This document shows positions 43,024-50,263 of a stretch of 64,000 nt of DNA, piece by piece. The notes under the pieces were generated by a model. The model searched no databases. It was not told the DNA's origin and was given only the letters and a program-made list of their open reading frames with translations. The stretch is taken from contig NZ_JABTTS010000006.1 in the NCBI RefSeq assembly GCF_018638295.1, positions 1-64,000 on the forward strand, written 5' to 3'. This DNA comes from Streptomyces sp. CHD11 (GTDB lineage Bacteria; Actinomycetota; Actinomycetes; Streptomycetales; Streptomycetaceae). Position 1 is the stretch's first letter. Each line of letters starts with the position of its first letter. Both the position numbers and the translations under genes were made by a program.

Positions 43024-45228
43024 GTGCTGCGCATTCCGCAGGAAGACGCCGAGTCGATCCGATCCCTTTGCGGGTCCGCCGTCATCGAGGAGCTCCACCG
43101 CCGAGCCGGCGGGCTCGGGTGGACCGAGCTGTCACTGCGACGGCCGTTGTGGACCGTCCGGGGCAGAAGCTACACCGGGGCCGTCCTGCTCGCCGCCGAC
43201 GTCGCGCCCCCGCCCTGGCAGATCATCGTCAAGGTCGTTCCCGACGGTGCGCCGGGGAGGGAAGCCGGCGCCCTCACGGAGGCCCTGGACGCTGTTCCGG
43301 AGTTCGCGCGGCGGCACCTGGCGGGCCATGCCTTCCCGCCCCTGCGTCTGGAGGACGGCAGGACCGTGATGTTCCAGGAGATCGCCGGGGACAGCCTGCG
43401 CGACACGATTCCCGCCGGTTCGCTCGACAGTGAGGAGACCGCCCGGGTCGCCGAGCAGGTGGTACGGGGCATCCTCACGGAGTGGAACGGCCCCGGTCTG
43501 GAGCATGCCGTGCCCGAAGAGGTGACGGTGTCCGCGTTTCTCCGCCGTGAACTGGACGACGTCTGGACGGGAGGTGGTTCCCTGCACGCGTTCGGCCGAA
43601 GCCTGGAGGTTCTCGAACCGTCGCCGCCGTGGCTGTACACCGACGGCGGCCGGCTGCCCAATCCGTATCTCATGGTCGAACGCGATCAGTCCGCCCTGCC
43701 CGACCCCACCGTGCGCGTCCTGCGTGGGATGGGACACGGCGACCTTCATCTCGACAACATCCTCGTGCCGATGAAGGAGAAGGTGACGCAGGCCCATGAC
43801 TACCGTTTCATCGACCTGTGCACCTTCAGCAAGAAGGCGGACCTCGGCCGTGACGCCGCCACCCTGCTGCTCTCCGCGCTCGTCCCCCACGTGCTTCACG
43901 AGCAGCCGCCGGACCAGCGGAAGGCGCTTCTGCGCTTCATCGTGGACCCCGACGCCAGGCACCGGGCCCGCATCGTCCCGGAGGCCGCGCAGCGGGTGGA
44001 GGCCGTGTGTGCCACCGCGCGTGCGGCCATGAGCCGGACGAGAGATGCCTGGGACGTGCAGTTCCTGCTCTCGCTCACGGCCGGAGCCCTGCGGTTCACG
44101 ACGTACACCGACATCGGCGCCGCGGGCCGCAGGTGGTTCGCGCGCCTCGCCGCCCATGCGATGGGCCAGGTGCTGGTTCTGACGGGTGAGGCCGGCACCG
44201 GCGTGTCCCCGGCGCCGGACCCCGGGCGGGATTCCTTCGCACTGGCCGGTTTCGGGGAGGCCGGCACGGCGGCGCCCGGAGGAGCCACCGGGTTCGTGCC
44301 GGACCAGGGACCCCGGCGGCGACGGTGGGAGACGCGATCAGGGCCGCGGGACGACCGGGCCGTGATCGGCTTCGGTCCCGAGCACACGGTTGTGGTGGTC
44401 GACGGGACGGGCGGCGTCCACCGCTGGACCGTCGACGGGGGCCCACTGCCCGGTGCCGGAGGACGCTCCCCGCGCCTGCGCCTCGGTCACCAGGCCCTGG
44501 TGGCCTCGCTGACGCACAGCGTCGTCGTGGCCCGGCCGAGGGAACTGGAGATCGTGCACTTCCCCCAGCGGGGCGGTGCGCTCCGCTCCGCCCCGGTCGT
44601 ACTGCCCGATGCCGAGCACTTCCTGGTCACCAGCGGTGGCGATGTTTTCGCCACGCACGACAGGGACCTTCTCACCGTCCGCGATTTCGAGAGCGGGACG
44701 GTGATCGAGAGCATCTCCTGCCCTCCCTCCCTGGCGTCCAGTGCGCTCAGCATCGACGCCTCGGTCGTCGCCATGGCCCGCTCACGGGACGTGTATATCC
44801 ACCGCAGGGGGGCGCCGCTGGTGCGGACGACGGCCAACAGCCTGCCTCGTCTGAGGTCCGGCTGGCTGAAGGCGCTGATCCCCGATCCGGGCTGCCAACT
44901 GGCGGTCTCGCCCTTGGGCAGTCATGTCGGGTGCGTGACGTTCGAGGAGGTCGTCGTGTGGGCTACCGACGACGGGCGGGAGGTCTACCGCCGCACCCTC
45001 ACCGACCGGGAGAGCCGCGAGGCGATGGGTGCGAAACGGATGCGTCTGGTGTGCACGGAGACGGGCACGCTGTTCTGGCTGAGGCGGGGACGGCTCTCCA
45101 CCCCCACGGTCGACGGAGGAACCCAGCTCCGGCAGTCCGGCATGTACAACGACATCGCCATCTCCCGCGACGGCCTGCTGATGGCGATGCTCGGCAGCGA
45201 GGGACGGATCGAAGTCTGGGACCTGTGA
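43024..45228 (+). CDS. Kinase-like domain fused to WD40-like propeller (second sensor of the island)
   Basis: 734 aa. Residues 1-390 are homologous to the N-terminus of the 38269 protein: QIIVKVVP (K70), TVMFQEIAGDSL, ILTEWNG, HGDLHLDN (H238, D240, N245), YRFIDLCTF (D264), GRDAATLLLSAL and AWDVQFLLSLTAGALRF. After a Gly/Arg linker the C-terminal 300 residues form beta repeats (TVVVVDGTGGVHRWTVDG, VFATHDRDLLTVRDFESG, VGCVTFEEVVVWATDDGRE, LMAMLGSEGRIEVWDL), WD40-like blades. GTG 43024 has GAAAGG upstream. Probably cytosolic. The paired use of one kinase-like module with two different recognition ends suggests partners that meet through, or phosphorylate, a common target. Confidence 0.82.
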   Translation: MLRIPQEDAESIRSLCGSAVIEELHRRAGGLGWTELSLRRPLWTVRGRSYTGAVLLAADVAPPPWQIIVKVVPDGAPGREAGALTEALDAVPEFARRHLAGHAFPPLRLEDGRTVMFQEIAGDSLRDTIPAGSLDSEETARVAEQVVRGILTEWNGPGLEHAVPEEVTVSAFLRRELDDVWTGGGSLHAFGRSLEVLEPSPPWLYTDGGRLPNPYLMVERDQSALPDPTVRVLRGMGHGDLHLDNILVPMKEKVTQAHDYRFIDLCTFSKKADLGRDAATLLLSALVPHVLHEQPPDQRKALLRFIVDPDARHRARIVPEAAQRVEAVCATARAAMSRTRDAWDVQFLLSLTAGALRFTTYTDIGAAGRRWFARLAAHAMGQVLVLTGEAGTGVSPAPDPGRDSFALAGFGEAGTAAPGGATGFVPDQGPRRRRWETRSGPRDDRAVIGFGPEHTVVVVDGTGGVHRWTVDGGPLPGAGGRSPRLRLGHQALVASLTHSVVVARPRELEIVHFPQRGGALRSAPVVLPDAEHFLVTSGGDVFATHDRDLLTVRDFESGTVIESISCPPSLASSALSIDASVVAMARSRDVYIHRRGAPLVRTTANSLPRLRSGWLKALIPDPGCQLAVSPLGSHVGCVTFEEVVVWATDDGREVYRRTLTDRESREAMGAKRMRLVCTETGTLFWLRRGRLSTPTVDGGTQLRQSGMYNDIAISRDGLLMAMLGSEGRIEVWDL

Positions 45229-45350
45229 CCCGTTGTATCGCACTGCTCCCCTCCGAGTGACGCATGCCCCCACTCGGTACCGGGCATGTTCTCAGCCGTA
45301 GCCGGCCCACCGTCGGAGTCGGCCGCTCACACACCCGCCGGGGGGACACC

Positions 45351-46277
45351 GTGGGGGCAGCAGCAGACACCTCGATCCTGGCTCGTCAGAACGACCCGGA
45401 GCTGTTGCAGCTCCTCAAAGCCGCCTCCGTGTCGCACCGCCGGGCCAAGAGGCTCGCGTCGTCACACATCGCGCTCTCGACCCTGCTGGCCGGCCTGGGG
45501 GTGGCCGGTGTGTTCGCGCCCGTACTGAAGACACCGGGCACGCTCCTCGGTCTGCTGTGGGCGCTCGCCTACGCCGCGGGTGCACGGTTGTGGGCGGTCA
45601 GGCAGATGCGTCGTGCCGCCCTCTTCCAGGAGATGTTCGACGTCAGCCTCCTCCGACTGCCCTGGAACACCGTCCTCGCGGGCGGCACGGTACTGCCCTT
45701 GCACGAGGTGAGCCGGGTCGCCCAGCGGTACAAGGCTCCCGAGTCGTTGCTGCACGACTACTTCTTCGAAGCCACCGTACTCAGCCGGCCGCTGGATGTT
45801 CTCGCGTGCCAGATGCAGTGCCTCGGCTGGGGCGCCAGGGTCCGCCGTCGCTATGCCACCGCCGTGTCCTGCGGACTGTTGTTCTGGGCCGCGGCGGGCG
45901 TCGGGCTGGGCCTGGCCCGGTCCATGACCGTCTCCGATCTGCTGCTGCACTGGTTCGTCCCCTCTCTGGGACTCCTGCTTCTGGGGATGGACACCGCGGC
46001 GTCCCAGCGGGAGGTCGCCGCGGCCCGTGAGCACGCCCACACGGTGCTCATGGACGAGATGCGCGGACACGTCGCCCGGGGCAGGCCGACCGAGGAGGTT
46101 TCCGCACTCCTGCAGCTCGCCCGGCAGATTCAGGACGTCCTGTTGCAGACCCGCCTCCGGCAGGTCCGGGTGCCCGACTGGTTCTTCAAGCGGTTCCAGA
46201 CGTCGGACCGGAGCGATTTCGTCCGTGCCATGGGTGAACTGGACCGTATGGCGGTCAACCCGACGCCTTCGCCGTAG
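45351..46277 (+). CDS. S-4TM-type putative pore-forming effector
   Basis: 308 aa with exactly four membrane helices: residues about 39-59, 62-83, 171-189 and 196-213, separated by a 85-residue soluble segment with RLPWNTVLAGG. The start SILARQNDPELLQLLKAAS followed by a basic helix (HRRAKRLASSH) is the hallmark of S-4TM proteins, SMODS-associated four-helix effectors of cyclic-nucleotide (CBASS-type) defence. The C-terminal 90 residues are cytosolic helices. GTG 45351 follows GGGGGGA. Here no nucleotide cyclase is nearby; the triggers are probably the two kinase-like sensors upstream. Expected to permeabilise the inner membrane when activated. Confidence 0.82.
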   Translation: MGAAADTSILARQNDPELLQLLKAASVSHRRAKRLASSHIALSTLLAGLGVAGVFAPVLKTPGTLLGLLWALAYAAGARLWAVRQMRRAALFQEMFDVSLLRLPWNTVLAGGTVLPLHEVSRVAQRYKAPESLLHDYFFEATVLSRPLDVLACQMQCLGWGARVRRRYATAVSCGLLFWAAAGVGLGLARSMTVSDLLLHWFVPSLGLLLLGMDTAASQREVAAAREHAHTVLMDEMRGHVARGRPTEEVSALLQLARQIQDVLLQTRLRQVRVPDWFFKRFQTSDRSDFVRAMGELDRMAVNPTPSP

Positions 46278-46299
46278 CCGGGTGACGCCGTGCTCGGTT

Positions 46300-46430
46300 C
46301 TGCGCGTGCGCCGAGGAGGACGAGGTCTACCCGGCGCTGCGTCGGTTCAACGAAGCCAGTGAAGAGCTGCTCGCGCTGCTGGAGGTGGATGACACCGCTT
46401 CCGAGGGAATCGAATCAGGCGTCCAGCCCG
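46300..46430 (+). pseudogene. Possible hemerythrin-domain gene remnant
   Basis: A stretch reading CAEEDEVYPALRRFNEASEELLALLEVDD has coding bias and resembles the middle of actinobacterial hemerythrin (HHE) proteins, but there is no start or full-length context. The remaining bases to 46604 carry no supportable gene. Confidence 0.35.
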
Positions 46431-46604
46431 ACTCGTCCGCCGTCCACCTCGTCGGTCGGCAGGCCCCGCCGGCCGGGCAACGGCTCTGCCTCATCGGGCA
46501 GTTCGCCCTGTCCCCCCGGCTGGTGACCTCGCGTCACGGAGTCGCTAGCGTCGGGGCGTGAGCCGAAACATCCCGTCGACAGCACGCCCCGCCGTGGCGC
46601 CCTC

Positions 46605-47840
46605 ATGGAGCCGGCCCGGCACGTGACCAAGGACAGGGACGGCACGGCGTACCCCCTCGCGGCGGGGACGACCGGGAGCGAAGCCACGCACGACGGGCAC
46701 GGACCCGGGGCCGACGGCACGCCACCCCCGGAACCGCGCATACCCGGCACGGCGCCGGCGCCCGAAGGGCCTGCCGCCGAGGGGGCGAGCCCCGCGAAGT
46801 CGCGCCGTCGCCGCGGGCCCGGCCCCTTCGTCCTGATCGTGCTGCCCAGCCTGGTGACACTCGCCGGTGTCTTCGCCTTCCTCTCCCTGACCGGGAGCCT
46901 CGACACGTCCCCGGCGCCCGGCCCGGCGCCGGGCCAGTCGGCCGTCAGCAACGTGGACGGCTCGTACGTCCCCTGGCTGCGCAGGGCGACCGCGGACTGT
47001 CCGGGCGTCACGCCGGCGCTCCTCGCCGCGCACATCGACCAGCTGTCCGGGTGGCAGGACGACACCGCGAGCCTCGCCGAACAGGGCGTCGCCCGTTTCA
47101 CGGAGGCCGGCTGGAAGACCTGGGGCCGGGACGACGACGGCAACGGCACGTCCTCACCGCGCGACGTGGCGGACGCGATCATGGCGCTGGGGCGGCAGGA
47201 CTGCTCCCTGGCGGAGAAGATGACCGCGCTGCGCACCAAGGGCACCGTCAACGGTGACGTCGCCGACCTCACGCTCGCCGCGTACGTGGCCGGGGCGGAT
47301 CAGGTCAGGGAGGCCGGGAAGATCCCGGCCCCGGCCCGCGCGTTCGTCGCCGGGGTCAAGAAGCGGCTGCCGCAGTACGACGCCCTGGTCCGGCAGAACC
47401 CCGAGCAGGACAACGGCCGGGCCGCCGGCGCGCTGCTGACACCGCCCGTCACGGCGCTCACCGTCACCTCGCCCTTCGGCTCGCGCGCCCACCCGCTGAC
47501 GGGAGTCACCAAACTGCACACGGGTGTCGACTTCGGCGCGCCGCAGGGGGCCCAGGTGTCCGCGGCCTGGGAGGGACGGGTCCAGTTCGCCGGCCTGACC
47601 ACGGCCTACGGCTACCGCGTGGTGATCGACCACGGCACGGTCGACGGAAAGCGGCTGGAGTCCACCTACAGCCACCTGTCCGCTCTCCAGGTGACCACCG
47701 GCCAGAGCGTGACCACCGGCCATCCCGTCGGGTTCGTCGGCTCCACGGGCCTGTCCACCGGCCCGCACCTCCACTTCGAGGTGCTCCTCGACGGCCAGTA
47801 CACGGACCCGACCGCGTGGCTCACCGGTGGCGGGCAGTGA
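46605..47840 (+). CDS. Membrane-anchored M23 metallopeptidase with SLT-like domain
   Basis: 411 aa. A Pro/Gly-rich cytosolic start, one membrane helix (FVLIVLPSLVTLAGVFAFLSL, about residues 75-95), then a lysozyme-like helical domain (ATADCPGVTPALLAAHIDQLSGW..., about 120-255), then a LytM/M23 domain: HTGVDFGAPQGAQV (zinc His and Asp), YSHLSALQVTTGQSV and STGLSTGPHLHFEV (catalytic and zinc His). It probably cuts stem-peptide bridges in peptidoglycan. ATG 46605 or GTG 46623 may be the start. Not part of the defence-like island by function. Confidence 0.86.
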   Translation: MEPARHVTKDRDGTAYPLAAGTTGSEATHDGHGPGADGTPPPEPRIPGTAPAPEGPAAEGASPAKSRRRRGPGPFVLIVLPSLVTLAGVFAFLSLTGSLDTSPAPGPAPGQSAVSNVDGSYVPWLRRATADCPGVTPALLAAHIDQLSGWQDDTASLAEQGVARFTEAGWKTWGRDDDGNGTSSPRDVADAIMALGRQDCSLAEKMTALRTKGTVNGDVADLTLAAYVAGADQVREAGKIPAPARAFVAGVKKRLPQYDALVRQNPEQDNGRAAGALLTPPVTALTVTSPFGSRAHPLTGVTKLHTGVDFGAPQGAQVSAAWEGRVQFAGLTTAYGYRVVIDHGTVDGKRLESTYSHLSALQVTTGQSVTTGHPVGFVGSTGLSTGPHLHFEVLLDGQYTDPTAWLTGGGQ

Positions 47841-47908
47841 CCCGGTGACCGTCCGCCGCGGTCCGGGGTGATCGCGGTCGCACCGTACCGGCGATGGCCG
47901 TACTGAAC

Positions 47909-47927
47909 GATGATGAAAACTCATATC
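47909..47927. promoter_or_regulatory. Probable Zur box
   Basis: CGATGATGAAAACTCATATC contains ATGA-AAAC-TCAT (47913-47924) flanked by GAT/ATC, an imperfect palindrome similar to actinobacterial zinc-uptake-regulator sites. It is 50 bases before the permease start and is the only A/T-rich island nearby. Confidence 0.55.
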
Positions 47928-47976
47928 CTCTGTCGGTGCCCGCTGTGATGAAGCGGGCGCCCGGCAGACGGAGTTG

Positions 47977-49020
47977 GTGTTGCGGAGAACGGAAGAACGG
48001 CCCGAGGACGCCGAAGGCGCCGTACGGGACGACGAGGGCGCCGTACGGGACGACGAGGGCTACGACCTGCCCCTGCCCTGGCCGCTCCTGCTGCTCGGGG
48101 CGGCCACCGTCCCTGGCGCGGTGCTCTACTTCGGGAGCCGGTGGATGGAGACGCCGGCGATGGAGGCGTGGCGGACCGTCTGTCTCGCCGTGACCGTGCA
48201 GGCGCTCCCCTTCCTCCTGCTGGGCACCGCCCTGTCCGGCGCGATCAACGCCTTCGTCCCGGCGCGGGTGTTCAGCCGGGTGCTGCCGCGCCGGCCGGCG
48301 CTCGCCGTACCGGTGGCGGGGGCGGCGGGAGTCGTGCTCCCGGGGTGTGAGTGCGCGTCCGTGCCGGTGGCGAACAGCCTGATCGGCCGCGGTGTGACTC
48401 CGGCGGCCGCGTTCGCGTTCCTGCTGTCGGCGCCCGCGATCAACCCGGTCGTGCTGACCGCCACCGCGGTCGCGTTCCCCGGGCAGCCGGCGATGGTCGC
48501 GGCCCGGCTGCTGGCCTCCCTGGCCGCCGCGTCGGTGATGGGCTGGCTCTGGCTCTGGCTGGGGCGGGCCGAGTGGCTGCGCGACGGCGTGCGGCACGGC
48601 GGGCACCAGCCGGGCGGCAGCAGGTGGCGGGAGTTCCGGACCGGCTTCCAGCACGACTTCCTGCACGCGGGCGGGTTCCTGGTGCTGGGTGCGATGGCGG
48701 CGGCCACGTTCAATGTGGCGGTGCCCCGTTCCGTGCTGGAGACGTTCTCCGGCTCGCCCTGGCTGTCGGTGCTGTTCCTGGCAGGGCTGGCGATCGTGCT
48801 GTCGGTGTGTTCGGAGGCGGACGCGTTCGTGGCGGCCTCGCTGAGCGGGTTCTCGCCGGTCGCGCGGCTGACGTTCATGGTGGTCGGTCCGATGGTCGAC
48901 CTGAAGCTGATGGCGCTCCAGGCGGGCACGTTCGGGCGGGCCTTCGCCGTCCGGTTCTCCGCCGCCACGGCGGTCGTTGCGGTCCTGTCCAGTGTGCTGA
49001 TCGGAGGAGCCCTGCTGTGA
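47977..49020 (+). CDS. DUF318/ArsP-type permease
   Basis: 347 aa, about eight membrane helices. ALPFLLLGTALSGAINAFV, VVLPGCECASVPVANSLIGRG (a Cys-x-Cys typical of the SO_0444/ArsP permease family), FAFLLSAPAINPVVLTAT and AIVLSVCSEADAFVAASL. A duplicated GAVRDDE sits in the cytosolic start. GTG 47977 follows ACGGAG. With the next gene (GTGA overlap) it forms a conserved pair that in Streptomyces belongs to the zinc-starvation (Zur) regulon, so metal handling is likely; the transported ion is not settled. Confidence 0.82.
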   Translation: MLRRTEERPEDAEGAVRDDEGAVRDDEGYDLPLPWPLLLLGAATVPGAVLYFGSRWMETPAMEAWRTVCLAVTVQALPFLLLGTALSGAINAFVPARVFSRVLPRRPALAVPVAGAAGVVLPGCECASVPVANSLIGRGVTPAAAFAFLLSAPAINPVVLTATAVAFPGQPAMVAARLLASLAAASVMGWLWLWLGRAEWLRDGVRHGGHQPGGSRWREFRTGFQHDFLHAGGFLVLGAMAAATFNVAVPRSVLETFSGSPWLSVLFLAGLAIVLSVCSEADAFVAASLSGFSPVARLTFMVVGPMVDLKLMALQAGTFGRAFAVRFSAATAVVAVLSSVLIGGALL

Positions 49021-49766
49021 GACGCCCGCTGCCGACCGTCCTGCTCCTGCTCAGCGGCGTCGGCCTGCTGCGCATCACCCTCTTCGGTGATCTGTATCTG
49101 CGCTACGTCAAGGAGGGGATGCGCCCGCTGCTCATCGGCTCCGGGGTCCTGCTGATCCTGTGCGCCGTGGCGGACGCGGTGTCCTACGGGCGGCGGCGCG
49201 AGGACGACGGGCACACGGACCACGGCGACAGCGGCCACGGGCACCACCACTCCTCCGTGCCCCGCGCGGCGTGGCTGTTGTTCCTCCCGGCGCTGAGCCT
49301 GCTCTTCTACGCCCCGCCCTCCCTCGGCGCGTACACCGCCTCGCGCGAGCCGGCCCAGGCCGTCACCCGCGCCGACGACTTCGATCCGCTGCCCGCGACC
49401 TCGCCGCTTCCGATCACCCTGTCCGACTTCACCCGGCGCGTGCAGCAGGACCGTACGGGGGCCATCGAGGGGCGTCCGGTCCGGATGACGGGCTTCGTCA
49501 CGGCCGCCGAGCGGGGCGACGGCTGGTTCCTGACCCGCATCATGATCTCCTGCTGCGCGGCGGACGCCCAGTCCGTGAAGATACGGGTGCACGGTGCCCC
49601 GGCCCTCTCCGCCAACACCTGGGTGGTGGTCACGGGCGCCTGGCACCCCGGCGGAACCCTCGGTACGAGCTCCGCTCCCGCCGCGCTCGACGCCCGGTCC
49701 GTGGAGGAGGTCGCCCCACCGGTGAACGCGTACACCGATGCCCTTCCGCCGACTCCCGGCAGGTGA
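49017..49766 (+). CDS. TIGR03943 family membrane protein
   Basis: 249 aa. Two or three helices in the first 110 residues (TVLLLLSGVGLLRI, LLIGSGVLLILCAVADAV, WLLFLPALSLLFYAP) with a His/Asp-rich loop between (HTDHGDSGHGHHHSS, a metal-binding-looking cluster), then an extracellular OB-like domain: GRPVRMTGFVTAAERGDGWFLTRIMISCCAADAQSVKIRV with a conserved Cys-Cys. Coupled to the permease by GTGA. Paired function in zinc-related metal transfer is inferred. Confidence 0.85.
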   Translation: MRRPLPTVLLLLSGVGLLRITLFGDLYLRYVKEGMRPLLIGSGVLLILCAVADAVSYGRRREDDGHTDHGDSGHGHHHSSVPRAAWLLFLPALSLLFYAPPSLGAYTASREPAQAVTRADDFDPLPATSPLPITLSDFTRRVQQDRTGAIEGRPVRMTGFVTAAERGDGWFLTRIMISCCAADAQSVKIRVHGAPALSANTWVVVTGAWHPGGTLGTSSAPAALDARSVEEVAPPVNAYTDALPPTPGR

Positions 49767-50263
49767 ACCCCCGGGCCGGAGTGGGCCGGCGGGCCGGAGT
49801 GGGCCGGCGGGCCTCTATCACGGAACATTCACGATCGGCGGCATTCCCACACCTCTACACTCCGGTAGCCACAGTGATCGGTGTTCGAAAAGGGTTGCGT
49901 ACGTGCGTAGTTGGCTGAATCTCGGTCGCCCGCAAGGGCGAGCGGGACAGTAAATAGCCCTGGGTGCACTGAATGTGACGGGACGTCAGTAGGCGGCGCC
50001 GGAACCTTCCGGCGTTTCAGCCGGTCCCGCCCGGCGTAACACCGCGTATCACAGCCGTACATACGAGCGATGGGTTCACGACGAAACCCGGATTGCCGTC
50101 GGAGTATGCCTTCAGCGGCGTCTGTGCGTACGGCGGCGTGGCTAGCATGAGCCGTACGTGGTCGGAGGATCACCCTCCCTTTGGCTGATCCCCTTTTCCG
50201 GCCCGCGGCCATCCTGCGCCGCCGCCCCGACTCCCCTGCACTCACGGACCGAGGGACCGCTCC
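49767..50263. other. 497-bp intergenic region upstream of the conservon
   Basis: It contains two direct copies of GGGCCGGAGTGGGCCGGC (49774-49812) just past the TIGR03943 gene and an inverted repeat CGCCGGAACCTTCCGGCG (49997-50014). The less GC-rich part 49815-49960 is a likely promoter zone. I cannot support a protein gene here. Confidence 0.5.

Noticed and set aside
45351..46277. CBASS system
   Set aside because: No CD-NTase, HORMA/TRIP13 or Cap2/Cap3 gene is present; only the effector type is shared.
49829..50245. Minus-strand 138-aa frame upstream of cvnA
   Set aside because: Odd composition, no coding bias and no site; it covers the likely promoter region of the conservon.
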